A DNA stretch of 64,000 bases, taken from positions 405,891 through 469,890 of the forward strand of contig NZ_AYWO01000003.1 of NCBI RefSeq assembly GCF_000502955.1. The letters are read 5' to 3'. Each line of letters opens with the position of its first letter. Positions within the stretch are counted from its first letter, which is position 1. The stretch is from Mesorhizobium sp. LNHC252B00 (GTDB taxonomy: Bacteria; Pseudomonadota; Alphaproteobacteria; Rhizobiales; Rhizobiaceae). The translations under genes and the position numbers were made by a program. This document shows, one piece after another, positions 16,619 through 24,024 of this stretch. The notes beneath the pieces were generated by a model. That model was not told the DNA's origin and searched no databases. It was given only the letters and a program-made list of their open reading frames with translations.

Positions 16619-17905
16619 CTAATAGAACAATTGGAAAATCATGACCGCGGCCGCCAGCGCCATGATGCCTGTCGCTGCCCAGCCCACCAGGCGCATGGCC
16701 AATGGGACAACGGCATTCCCCATCACATCGCGTCGCGCCGTCATCAGCATCATCACCACCATCACCGGGACCGCGACCACCCCATTGACCACCGCGCTCC
16801 AGTAGAGGGCTTTGATCGGATTGACAGGCGTAAAGTCGAGACACGCACCAAGGAGCGTCGCCAGGGCGATCGCCGCGTAGAACGCTTTCGCCTGCAGCGG
16901 CTTGCGCTCCAGCCCGATCGGCCATTTGCGCGCCTCGCCAAGCGCATAACCAGCCGACCCGGCAAGGACCGGAATTGCCAGGAGCCCGGTTCCGATGATG
17001 CCGAGGGCAAAAATCATCGACGCGAACTGGCCGGCGACGGGCTTCAGCGCTTCCGCTGCCTGGCTCGAGGATGTTATGTCGGTGATGCCCCTGACATGCA
17101 GTGTGGCGCCTGCGGTGATTATGATGGCAAGGGCCACCAGATTCGAGAATGCCATTCCAACATAAGTATCCAGCCGGATGCGCTTGATGGCGTGGGTTAA
17201 CCGCCGCGGTGCCTTTTTCAGAGGCTTGCGTCGACTGGCTTTTTCTTCTTCAACCTCCTGCGAGGCTTGCCAGAAGAACAGATAAGGGCTGATGGTAGTG
17301 CCGAAAATGGCCACGACCGTGGTCCAGAATTGCGGGTCTGGCGACAATGTCGGGACGAATAGTCCGCGCGCGACTTCTCCCCATGGCACGTGCACGAACA
17401 GGATCGTACCGAAATAGGCAAAAAGCGAAACGGTCAGCCATTTCAGGATCGAAACGTAGCTGCTGTACTTTAGAAATATCTCAAGAACCACGGATATGCC
17501 CGCAAAAAGCGCGACGTAGAGGAGTTGCGGACCGCCAACGATAAGCCGCAACGCATCGGCCATGGCACCAAGGTCGGCGCCGATGTTGATGGTGTTGGCG
17601 ATGAGAAGAAGACAAACAATCGCCTGCAGAAGCCAGTCTGGATAGTAGACCCGCATGTTGCCGGCAATGCCCCGGCCGGTGGTCCGGCCAATGCGCGCAC
17701 TGATTTCCTGAACGACGGACATCAGCGGATAACTGAACAACATCGTCCACGCCAGTCCGTAGCCAAGTTGCCCGCCGGCCTGTGAATAGGTGGCAATGCC
17801 GCTCGGATCATCGTCGGAGGCTCCGGTTATCAAGCCCGGCCCGAAGACGGTGAGAAGCCGCGATTTTGGCGCCCTCACTCCACCGGAAGCATTGGCGTTC
17901 AGCAC
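16619..17905 (-). CDS. Nramp-superfamily divalent metal transporter with altered metal site
   Basis: 428 residues with about 11 hydrophobic helices and the Nramp/SLC11 fold: FGPGLITGASDDDPSGIATYSQ in helix 1 and VAIFGTTISPYLFFWQ in helix 6. Canonical manganese/iron Nramps have DPGN in helix 1 and MPHN in helix 6. Here they are D33-P-S-G36 and S206-P-Y-L209, so the metal-binding Asn and the soft-metal-selective Met are both absent. This pattern recalls the Nramp-related magnesium transporter branch. A charged loop (EVEEEKASRRKPLKKAPRR) follows helix 6. The transported ion is open; magnesium or manganese is likeliest. Confidence 0.85.
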   Translation of the reverse strand: MLNANASGGVRAPKSRLLTVFGPGLITGASDDDPSGIATYSQAGGQLGYGLAWTMLFSYPLMSVVQEISARIGRTTGRGIAGNMRVYYPDWLLQAIVCLLLIANTINIGADLGAMADALRLIVGGPQLLYVALFAGISVVLEIFLKYSSYVSILKWLTVSLFAYFGTILFVHVPWGEVARGLFVPTLSPDPQFWTTVVAIFGTTISPYLFFWQASQEVEEEKASRRKPLKKAPRRLTHAIKRIRLDTYVGMAFSNLVALAIIITAGATLHVRGITDITSSSQAAEALKPVAGQFASMIFALGIIGTGLLAIPVLAGSAGYALGEARKWPIGLERKPLQAKAFYAAIALATLLGACLDFTPVNPIKALYWSAVVNGVVAVPVMVVMMLMTARRDVMGNAVVPLAMRLVGWAATGIMALAAAVMIFQLFY

Positions 17906-17993
17906 TCTCTCCTTCGCTGTCGTTTTACGTCAGGCATTACAAAGCCCGCCGCCCGCTCAAAAGCGACGAGCCGAACATTCGGGTCAGGTGACG

Positions 17994-18158
17994 CTAAATG
18001 CGCCCGAGCACGACCAGAATAATAACAATAAGCAGCACCAGACCGAGGCCGCCGCCACCATAATAGCCGGTGCCATAGAATGGCCCGCCGCCAAGTCCAC
18101 TAAAGCCGCCAAGCAATGCAAGAATTAGAATGATGATGAGGATGGTGCCGAGACTCAT
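17994..18158 (-). CDS. DUF3309 small hydrophobic protein
   Basis: 54 residues from the ATG at 18158, which has AGAGGAAACGTC ahead of it. Two hydrophobic helices (SLGTILIIILILALLGGF and LGLVLLIVIILVVLGRI) flank a Gly/Tyr-rich turn. This is the layout of DUF3309, a family of tiny membrane proteins common in stress gene sets of alphaproteobacteria. A longer frame from 18308 has no ribosome site and is rejected. Function unknown. Confidence 0.85.
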   Translation of the reverse strand: MSLGTILIIILILALLGGFSGLGGGPFYGTGYYGGGGLGLVLLIVIILVVLGRI

Positions 18159-18232
18159 GACGTTTCCTCTCCCTCTCCTTTTTGCAGCTTCCCGCCGTCC
18201 GAAGCCACCGGCGGCCGCCTGCTGAGGATATG

Positions 18233-18257
18233 AACTCGCCACAAGCCTTCCAGTTCC
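18233..18257 (-). promoter_or_regulatory. Candidate EcfG-like promoter for the DUF3309 gene
   Basis: Minus-strand GGAAC, 16 bases, AGTT; one mismatch in the -10. It ends 75 bases ahead of the start at 18158. Confidence 0.4.
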
Positions 18258-18321
18258 CGGGCGGGGGTCCACTGGCTCTGACATGTCGGTCATCGGCAGT
18301 TTCAACATGCCTTGACCAAGG

Positions 18322-18939
18322 TCATCCCGCGACGCCTGGATAGCCTTGGCCTTTCAACAATCCAGCAAGGTGGGCGGCGTTGGAAGCAGCCATTTCGATA
18401 GTGCCAGAGACCTTTTCCGGTGTTTCCGGCAAGTCGACATAGTTGACATCTTCCATGGCTTCGCCGACCCAATAGACCCCGCTGTTGGCGGGAATGGTGA
18501 AGCCGACGTCGTTCAATGCTTGAAAACATTCCGCGTGGCAGTGGTGCGCCCCATCCTCGTTGCCGACGATGGCCACCAAAGCTACCTTTCCTGCTGCCGG
18601 CATGCGCCCTTTGTCATCGGTCTCCTCCAAAAACGCATCCATTCGCTCCAGAACGCGCTTGGCGATGCTCGAGGGCTGGCCGAGCCAGATTGGCAGGCCG
18701 AGCACGAAGATGTCGGCCGCCATAATTTTCTTCCTGAGTTCCGGCCAATCATCGCCCTTGCCCAGATCGGAAAGCACACCTGGCTTGATATCCTGGTCGA
18801 CAGAACGGACGATTTCGCCTTTGACGCCGTATGGCACCAGCGCCGCCAGAACATCGGCAAGCAGCCGGTCCGTCGAGGATTTCTCTCTGTCATTCGAAGC
18901 TTTAAGCGAGCAATTGAGGGCGAAGGCTGTAAGTGGCAT
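18322..18939 (-). CDS. Flavodoxin-fold NAD(P)H-dependent oxidoreductase
   Basis: 205 residues starting MPLTAFALNCSLKAS at 18939, with AGGAG seven bases upstream. The first strand and loop LNCSLKASNDREKSST bind the FMN phosphate. FVLGLPIWLGQPSSIAKRVLERMD is the second flavin-binding region typical of the WrbA/iron-sulfur flavoprotein group. VALVAIVGNEDGAHHCHAE is the third. No cysteines for an FeS cluster are seen. It is likely a soluble quinone or disulfide-type reductase used under stress. An exact EcfG promoter lies upstream. Confidence 0.85.
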   Translation of the reverse strand: MPLTAFALNCSLKASNDREKSSTDRLLADVLAALVPYGVKGEIVRSVDQDIKPGVLSDLGKGDDWPELRKKIMAADIFVLGLPIWLGQPSSIAKRVLERMDAFLEETDDKGRMPAAGKVALVAIVGNEDGAHHCHAECFQALNDVGFTIPANSGVYWVGEAMEDVNYVDLPETPEKVSGTIEMAASNAAHLAGLLKGQGYPGVAG

Positions 18940-19034
18940 GTGAGATCTCCTGCATTGTCCCAGCCAGCTGCAATCGCCGCGACTGCCACGCGGCGGCGCG
19001 TTTATGCAACTCGTTGCGGGATCGCTTGGCATTT

Positions 19035-19059
19035 AACGCCAAGGGTAAATCCTTGTTCC
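19035..19059 (-). promoter_or_regulatory. EcfG-type promoter for the flavodoxin-fold oxidoreductase
   Basis: Minus-strand GGAAC (19059-19055), 16 bases, CGTT (19038-19035). The -10 is 96 bases upstream of the start. Confidence 0.7.
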
Positions 19060-19074
19060 GCGGACGGACACGGC

Positions 19075-19308
19075 ATGCAGACCGTTGGCCGGCTGCGGAG
19101 CCATGTCTTTTCCCGTCGCGCGAATTCCTCTTTTTTCGCCATCCGGGGTGACGCGGACTTCGGGTCGATCGACGACTATCTCGAGGGTTTGACGCTGTCA
19201 GGCGCGAAGAACCTGCATGGCCAGTTGATCGCCAATTGCGGTGAGTTTCTGCCTATCGAGGCGCCCGAGCCATTCGTGAAAGCGCCGACGGATTTTGCAC
19301 CGAGCTAG
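19075..19308 (+). CDS. Possible small hypothetical protein
   Basis: An open frame of 77 codons starts MQTVGRLRSHVFSRR and ends EPFVKAPTDFAPS. It lies divergent from the flavodoxin gene. A GGACGGAC precedes the ATG but is a weak ribosome site. The composition (acidic second half, DADFGSIDDYLEGL) is plausible for a real protein. No family is recognised. Confidence 0.35.
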   Translation: MQTVGRLRSHVFSRRANSSFFAIRGDADFGSIDDYLEGLTLSGAKNLHGQLIANCGEFLPIEAPEPFVKAPTDFAPS

Positions 19309-19351
19309 ATGAAGCAATCGGGCTTCACGCGATGATATATTAGCAAACAAT

Positions 19352-19376
19352 GGAACTTAGGCTTTCCTTGAGTGTT
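19352..19376 (+). promoter_or_regulatory. Candidate EcfG-like promoter in front of a terminator
   Basis: GGAAC, 16 bases, TGTT; one mismatch in the -10. A strong hairpin terminator follows within 100 bases and no gene lies between them. Confidence 0.35.
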
Positions 19377-19382
19377 GAGGTC

Positions 19383-19467
19383 GCAGTCGCCTTACTCCAG
19401 CGACGGGAAAGCCATCGCGTCGGCTTTTCGGACTATGCCCCACCGGCCCAGCGCCGGTGGGGCTTTT
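19383..19467 (+). ncRNA. Candidate stress-induced small RNA of about 85 nt
   Basis: Between the EcfG-like promoter at 19352-19376 and the terminator at 19437-19467 there is no coding frame of note. The stretch also holds an imperfect hairpin (CGACG...CGTCG around 19400-19425) followed by CTTTTC. Promoter, structured body and terminator in one direction is the layout of a small RNA. It is not homologous to any RNA I recognise. Confidence 0.3.
19437..19467 (+). terminator. Rho-independent terminator
   Basis: A perfect 11-bp stem, GCCCCACCGGC (19437-19447) with GCCGGTGGGGC (19453-19463), a 5-base loop, then TTTT. On the minus strand it is not followed by a T-run, so it acts on plus-strand transcripts. 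Confidence 0.8.
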
Positions 19468-19502
19468 CGTAAGGGAACACAAGACCAGAATGACTTGGTG
19501 CT

Positions 19503-19730
19503 TTAGCGCGGTACGGTGCGAAGCGCCGACATGAAAAGCATCAGCAACGCCAAGGCATTGAGCCCGGCGGCGATTGCATGCGAATATTCCCACTGGCGCA
19601 GGAGCAGCTCCCAGTTTTCGGGCAAGATGGTCCAATTCCGCGTTGCCTGGTTGGCTGGATAGGTCAGCGTCCGATGAAACAGGCGTTAGCAACTGCCATC
19701 GGCGTCTGGTGGATCGGGCGCCTGGCGACC
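19503..19730 (-). pseudogene. Remnant of a DUF1772-like (anthrone oxygenase-type) membrane protein C terminus
   Basis: The minus strand encodes LTYPANQATRNWTILPENWE and then LLLRQWEYSHAIAAGLNALA, ending MSALRTVPR at TAA 19503. The NWT-P-NW-QWEYSHA pattern is what I would expect at the end of DUF1772-type membrane proteins. Upstream of about 19670 the matching sequence (MAVANACFIG) lies in the adjacent frame, so one base is missing near 19668. Further 5' there are stops and no recognisable start. It is a truncated, frameshifted remnant. A plus-strand frame across the same DNA looks hydrophobic but is probably its shadow. Confidence 0.5.
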
Positions 19731-19904
19731 ACCATCATTGACTGTGAACTGGCCATCGGATTCTTCACCTTGCTGACAGCTGGACTTCTGCTTCAAACAA
19801 ACCTTCGGTTGGGATGTTCCCAGGAGCGGCTCGCGTTCAAGGAGTCGTGATGATCCGACCGCGTCGCAAGGCCCCGCGATTCTGAAAAGCCAGTGCGCGA
19901 GGCA

Positions 19905-20513
19905 TCAGGGATTTCGAGGGCGCAATGTCCGCAAGGTGATTGAATAACGGTGCTCCGCAAGCGGTGGGATGCTGTGCTCCCATTCCGAGCGCGATGGACC
20001 GGTCATTAGATAGGCCGACCTTGGCTCGACGACGATGGTCCGTCGATCCCATCTGGTGCCATTCTTTCGCCGGAGGCGGAAACTGCACGGCGCCAGCAGC
20101 GAAACGCCGGCCACATCTTCGAAATGTGGCTTGTCGCGATGCCAACCGATGCCAGCGCCATGCTGGTACTCGTTGATCAACACCTGCTCGAAAGATTCGG
20201 CAGGTCGGCCTGCAAAGGCCGCGACCTTCTTGCGCAGAGGCAGTAGAAAATCAGGTATCGCGGGCGCCTCCAAGACTTCACGCCGGTCGTAATCGTAGCG
20301 CAAGCCGAAACCGATGACACGCCGGTTTGCCAGATGGCCATGAAAATCAAATGCCTGGAATGGCAGGATTTGCAGTTGCCGGGCGAGTTCGGTTTCTTCT
20401 TCCGGCGTGATCAAGTCGGGCTGATAGAAAAATCCCTGCGGCAGATCGTCGGCAGCACCGAAGAGATCGGTTTGGCGCGCGGAAGCGGCAGTCCTGGTTT
20501 TCAGCGACGACAT
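19905..20513 (-). CDS. alkB: AlkB-type 2-oxoglutarate/Fe(II)-dependent dioxygenase
   Basis: About 202 residues from MSSLKTRTAASARQ at 20513 (AAGGA close ahead; an ATG at 20540 is an alternative). Iron ligands are in WHRDK (His-x-Asp) and the distal His in WEHSIPPL. The 2-oxoglutarate-binding arginines are in RYSITLRTLRPR. INEYQHGAGIGWHRDK is diagnostic of the AlkB/ALKBH group. The enzyme removes alkyl lesions such as 1-methyladenine from DNA or RNA by oxidative demethylation. It stands alone, and no exact EcfG site was seen ahead of it. Confidence 0.88.
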   Translation of the reverse strand: MSSLKTRTAASARQTDLFGAADDLPQGFFYQPDLITPEEETELARQLQILPFQAFDFHGHLANRRVIGFGLRYDYDRREVLEAPAIPDFLLPLRKKVAAFAGRPAESFEQVLINEYQHGAGIGWHRDKPHFEDVAGVSLLAPCSFRLRRKNGTRWDRRTIVVEPRSAYLMTGPSRSEWEHSIPPLAEHRYSITLRTLRPRNP

Positions 20514-20886
20514 GGTCCTTAGATGGTGAAACGAATCCATCCCGCAACCTCCAGGTTTCCAACACTGTTCATCCGAGTAGTCAGCGGTTTGGACTACGGG
20601 CCGATCCTCGCGGTTCCCGCGGCGTCGGCGCGCGCACTCCGAGCGCCGTCACCTGTGTTGTCCAATGGAACAGAGCGGCCGCAAGACGGTTGGGTTTCTA
20701 CCAACCTGGAGTTGGCGTGCTTGGAACCACCTTCGGGTTCACCGGTTCGAAGACCGTCCATCGGAGTTTCCTTGACCATGCCCAATGCAACAGAACTCCC
20801 AATCGATGCGCTGAGCGCTGGCGCCCGAGGATTCGCAGTATCACCACCGCCCTCCCATCGGACTCCAGCAGCGACCAGGTCTCCCA
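20514..20886. other. Intergenic region with two EcfG-like near-matches
   Basis: About 370 bases between divergent alkB and the GFA gene. Two GGAAC-N16-GGTT patterns on the plus strand lie at 20667-20691 and 20723-20747. They have one mismatch in the -10 and could drive the GFA gene 140-200 bases downstream. No coding frame is convincing. Confidence 0.35.
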
Positions 20887-21324
20887 ATGCCGCGACTTGA
20901 GACCGGCGCCTGCTTCTGCGGAGGGGTTGTCGCCGTCATGCACGGTGAGCCTTTCTGGATATGCTACGATCATGATGACGATTGCCGGCGGGCCATTGGA
21001 AGTCCGCTTACGGTCTGGGTTGGCTATCGGCCCGAGCAATTCCGGCTGCTCAAGGGAACGCCGAAAACCTTTTCCAGGACTCGCGGCGTCGTAAGGACAT
21101 TCTGCCCGGACTGCGGGACCTCGATAGGGTACAGCGATGATGGCCTGCCGAATGAGCTTTATCTGACAATCGGCTTCTTCGATAATCCCGAACGTTTCCG
21201 GCCCCAGGCACATGCCTATTGGGACCTGCGACTGCCTTGGGTCGATGTTGACGACGACCTGCCGCGCATCGATCAGTATTCGAGAAAGCGCAATGCGGAA
21301 TTCGGCAATCCGCGTGACAGATAG
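20887..21324 (+). CDS. GFA-family (glutathione-dependent formaldehyde-activating-like) zinc protein
   Basis: 145 residues. The zinc-binding pattern is present in part: ETGACFCGGV (Cys-x-Cys), DHDDDCRRAIG, and VRTFCPDCGTSIGY (Cys-x-x-Cys). In classical GFA/CENP-V proteins the middle motif is CHCxxCR; here it is reduced to DDDCRRA, so one cysteine is lacking. The fold is a beta-sheet zinc protein. Few members have proven glutathione activity. The start at 20887 lacks a strong ribosome site. Confidence 0.85.
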   Translation: MPRLETGACFCGGVVAVMHGEPFWICYDHDDDCRRAIGSPLTVWVGYRPEQFRLLKGTPKTFSRTRGVVRTFCPDCGTSIGYSDDGLPNELYLTIGFFDNPERFRPQAHAYWDLRLPWVDVDDDLPRIDQYSRKRNAEFGNPRDR

Positions 21325-21345
21325 CAGAGTATCATCTCCCGCCGT

Positions 21346-21370
21346 GGAACCGGACAATCCTGAGGGGGTT
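21346..21370 (+). promoter_or_regulatory. Candidate EcfG-like promoter immediately ahead of the KTSC gene
   Basis: GGAAC, 16 bases, GGTT. If used, transcription would begin near 21377, making the message leaderless or nearly so. One mismatch in the -10. Confidence 0.3.
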
Positions 21371-21377
21371 TGTCCGA

Positions 21378-21617
21378 GTGACAACGGGTGCCGACATGCC
21401 GTCGACTGTGATCCGCGACACGAACTACGACCCCGCGACCAGGATCCTTTCCGTCTGGTTTGTGCCGAGTGGTATTCGCTATGATTACGAGGACGTGCCC
21501 CCGGCAACCTACGCCGCTTTCAGAAAGGCGTCATCCAAAGGCCGCTTCTTCAATGAATTCATTCGCGACCGGCACAAACATCACCGGTTTGTGAAACGGG
21601 AGGCAGGCGGGAAATGA
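21378..21617 (+). CDS. KTSC-domain small protein
   Basis: 79 residues from a GTG at 21378 (GAGGGGG upstream), or 73 from the ATG at 21396. The KTSC domain is clear: a TVIRDTNYDPATRILSVWF strand pair, SGIRYDYEDVP, YAAFRKASSKGRFFNEFIRD, and a basic tail HKHHRFVKRE. The family name comes from a Lys-Thr-Ser-Cys motif that is not retained here (ASSKG instead). It is found as a stand-alone protein and fused to lysyl-tRNA synthetase-like proteins. Function unknown. Confidence 0.85.
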   Translation: MTTGADMPSTVIRDTNYDPATRILSVWFVPSGIRYDYEDVPPATYAAFRKASSKGRFFNEFIRDRHKHHRFVKREAGGK

Positions 21618-21642
21618 AGTGCTTTAAGGGGCTTTGCGGGGG

Positions 21643-22556
21643 TCACTGTCCGGACAGCTTTTGCTTGATCTTCTTTATCATGCCGTCGTGAGGTTGACCC
21701 ATGAAACGGTTCTCGATGCCGGCCCATTCTGATATGCGAACGATGTCCTCAAAGCTGGCGAGGTCGACGCTTGCTTCCGGCGCCAGCGGCTTGCCTTGCC
21801 GCAAATCGTCGAGCGCCTGCTGCACGGCATGGACTGCGCGGAACAAAAGCGTGGTCGGATAAAGGATCATGTCGTAGCCCATTTCATGCAACTCGGTGGG
21901 CGATTGCCAAGGGGTCTGGCCGCCGCGCTCCAGGATGCTTGTGGCCAGTGGAACGTCCCTAAACGCCTCGCCCACCTGTGTCAGTTCCTCCACGCTGGTC
22001 GGCCCCTCGACGTAAACACCGTCGGCGCCGGCGTCGAGATAGCGCTTGCCGCGCTCTATCGCGTCGCCGGCCCGTGCGGTTGCCGCGCATCGGTACGGGC
22101 AAGCAGGAAGAAATCCGGGTCGTCGCGTGCCGCGACGGCGGCGCGAATCTTTTGCTCCATGAATTCCGACGCAACGACCTCCTTGCCTGGCATGTGGCCG
22201 CAGCGTTTTGGTGGCTTCTGGTCCTCGATGAACAGGGCCGAGGCACCGATCGCCTCGTAGCTCCTGACAGTGCGCGTCACATTCTTGACATCGCCATAGC
22301 CGTCGTCGCCGTCGATCAGCACCGGCAGGTCGGAAGCTTCGACGATTTCACGCGCCCTGGCGTGCTTTTCACCGAACTGTTCGAGATCGATGTCAGGCAC
22401 CGCGTGCATGGCCGCGACCATAGCGAAGCCACCGATCTGATAGGCCGGGAACCCGGCGCGCTCGATCAACCGGGCCGTCAGCGCGTCACCGGCCGACGGC
22501 AACACCAGCGGCGCGTTATGATCAATCATCGATTTCCAGGACGGACGCCGGACCAT
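21643..22556 (-). pseudogene. Isocitrate lyase/PEP mutase-family enzyme, frameshifted near 22080
   Basis: From the ATG at 22556 (GGAGG eight bases ahead) the frame reads PLVLPSAGDALTARLIERAG, QIGGFAMVAAMHAVPDID, VLIDGDDGYGDVKNV (metal site) and KRCGHMPGKEVV (the KxCGH loop). It ends at ARTDARQPHG... with TAG. One frame over, TARAGDAIERGKRYLDAGAD, VEELTQVGEAF and WAGIENRFMG continue to TGA at 21643. One missing base in the GG of the ARTDAR-AT junction (about 22080) explains it. Related enzymes cleave C-C or form C-P bonds in 2-oxo/3-hydroxy acids. Active-site parts survive, so the damage is recent or technical. Confidence 0.85.
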
Positions 22557-22575
22557 TTTCGAACCTCCGGTCGGA

Positions 22576-22600
22576 AACGCGATCGATAGATCGAGGTTCC
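22576..22600 (-). promoter_or_regulatory. EcfG-type promoter for the PEP mutase-family gene
   Basis: Minus-strand GGAAC (22600-22596), 16 bases, CGTT (22579-22576), just 20 bases ahead of the ATG at 22556. Confidence 0.7.
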
Positions 22601-22620
22601 AGGAGCTTTGGCGAACAAAG

Positions 22621-22842
22621 GACTTCAGCCGGAGTTGGCAGTTCTCAAGGCCCGATTTCATTGGGCTCGTGCATGCGGTAGGCGGCAAAGGGCGGCGCTT
22701 CACGTCAGTGAACGACATTGCAGCCTTGCCGGATGCGCTTACCGGCGCCGTTGCGGTTGGCGGTTTGCGTCTGTTTGAGATCACCATCAACGCTAACGTA
22801 GAATTGGCGGTCTCCAGCGAAATCGCTGAGCACCTTCGCTGA
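22621..22842 (+). pseudogene. Possible remnant of a thiamine-pyrophosphate enzyme C terminus
   Basis: A plus-strand frame without a start codon reads PDFIGLVHAVGGKGRRFTSV, then NDIAALPDALTGAVAVGG, LRLFEITINANVE and a stop at 22840. The order (D-F, then A-x-G-x-K-G-x-R, then a D-I/A-L stretch, then L-x-E-I) resembles the C-terminal end of acetolactate-synthase-like TPP enzymes. There is no ribosome site or upstream domain, so it would be a decayed tail left after a deletion. It lies between two EcfG promoters. Confidence 0.35.
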
Positions 22843-22936
22843 CGTTCGACTGACCTTCGAGACATTGCGAGCGCCGTTGGCGGCGTGAATGGTCGGTGGA
22901 AATCAAATCCGCAACCGACTTGTGAGAAGTCTCGGG

Positions 22937-22961
22937 GGAACCTCCCCGTCGTCCCGCCGTT
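22937..22961 (+). promoter_or_regulatory. EcfG-type promoter for the first DUF3606-like gene
   Basis: Exact GGAAC-N16-CGTT, ending 111 bases before the ATG at 23072. Confidence 0.65.
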
Positions 22962-23071
22962 GTGCCCGTATCGAGGCCAACGGAATGCTGGCAAAGCCGA
23001 TTGGGCGGGAATCGCGAGTGCAGCCCTGGCATCTGACGCAGTCGCGATCAGCAATGGGAGTTCAAGAATCT

Positions 23072-23236
23072 ATGCCTACCAAGAAACCGAAGACCGAAAG
23101 CAAGGACAAGAAGGCATTGCGCCTGGCGGAGACGACCGACGTTTCGCCGAAACAGGCCAAGGACCTCATGCAAAAGCATGGCAAGGACAGTTCGAAGGTT
23201 GAAAAGGAAGCCAAGAACTTCAAGGCGGAAGGATAG
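23072..23236 (+). CDS. DUF3606-like small basic protein
   Basis: 54 residues starting MPTKKPKTESKDKK. The core LAETTDVSPKQAKDLMQKHG is a short helix-turn-helix-like unit also present in the 61-residue protein at 54375-54560 (LAVATDLPSKQARELVRRHG). Both fit DUF3606, small proteins of unknown role frequent in rhizobial stress regulons. The ATG at 23054 would add six residues and is not excluded, since no strong ribosome site separates the two. An exact EcfG promoter lies upstream. Confidence 0.7.
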   Translation: MPTKKPKTESKDKKALRLAETTDVSPKQAKDLMQKHGKDSSKVEKEAKNFKAEG

Positions 23237-23353
23237 CCGCCTCAGAAGGAAGTAACGCACTCCCACCGTCCAGTCCTAACGCCTCCATCTGCCTGCGGAC
23301 ATTTCCCAACTGCGCCTTCGAGAGTTCGAACAGGCACTTGGCTACGCGCCGGT

Positions 23354-23818
23354 TCAGCGCAACTCGTTCGACCCGTCAGCGACGCCCACGCGATGCCGAT
23401 AGACCATCTCCCATCCCTTCCAGCCTGTAAACAACAGGATGAGAACCACTATCAGCGAGAGGATCAGGCCGGTTGGCACCACAGCCGCCGCCCCATGCTC
23501 GTATCGTGAATACCAGTTGTAAAGTTCGATCAGGACGACAAGTACATTTCCGCCTGCATGAAGCCATGCCGTTGTAAGATTGCGAATTTGAACATCGCCC
23601 AAGACATCCGTGAGGCCGGCAAGGGCTGCCAGGGCGGCCATTATCAGGCCCGCTCCAAGGAGCCAAAGCGTACCGGTGACCCAGCCCGGGTTAGCGGTTC
23701 GCCAGAAGATCAGGTCGCAAACCAAGGTGGCAACAAAAAAAGCGATCGGGAAAGGAATCAACATGGGATGGATTGGATGGCCGGAGACACTGGCTGTGCT
23801 GTGCGGGTTGTGGGTCAT
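23354..23818 (-). CDS. DUF2231 membrane protein
   Basis: 154 residues from MTHNPHSTASVSGHPIHP at 23818, with GGAGG eight bases ahead. The SGHPIHPMLIPFPIAFF start is the DUF2231 signature. It has four transmembrane helices, and His residues near the start of helix 1 could bind metal or haem; this is not proven. The last 15 residues are cytoplasmic. An exact EcfG promoter lies upstream. A longer frame from 23890 has no ribosome site. Confidence 0.88.
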   Translation of the reverse strand: MTHNPHSTASVSGHPIHPMLIPFPIAFFVATLVCDLIFWRTANPGWVTGTLWLLGAGLIMAALAALAGLTDVLGDVQIRNLTTAWLHAGGNVLVVLIELYNWYSRYEHGAAAVVPTGLILSLIVVLILLFTGWKGWEMVYRHRVGVADGSNELR

Positions 23819-23947
23819 TATGATGCCTCCAACAGACGTCGCGCCGACGCGTCCACGCCGGCGGCAGTGCATGTCCAAGATGGCGCGCATAGAGGACCAA
23901 GATGCCCGTCTATGCGGGCTAGGGGCCTAACCCGAAACCACAGGCAG

Positions 23948-23972
23948 AACGCTGGCTGCTACGGAATGTTCC
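23948..23972 (-). promoter_or_regulatory. EcfG-type promoter for the DUF2231 gene
   Basis: Minus-strand GGAAC (23972-23968), 16 bases, CGTT (23951-23948). The -10 is 130 bases upstream of the start. Confidence 0.65.
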
Positions 23973-24024
23973 ATAACCCGGCTCGCTCAATGCCACGACC
24001 GCAAGCGAAGCGCCGCAGCGCGGA

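Noticed and set aside
19674..19850. Small hydrophobic plus-strand frame starting MKQALATAIGVWWIG
   Set aside because: The opposite strand matches the conserved C-terminal pattern of DUF1772-like proteins, and the plus frame has only a weak ribosome site.
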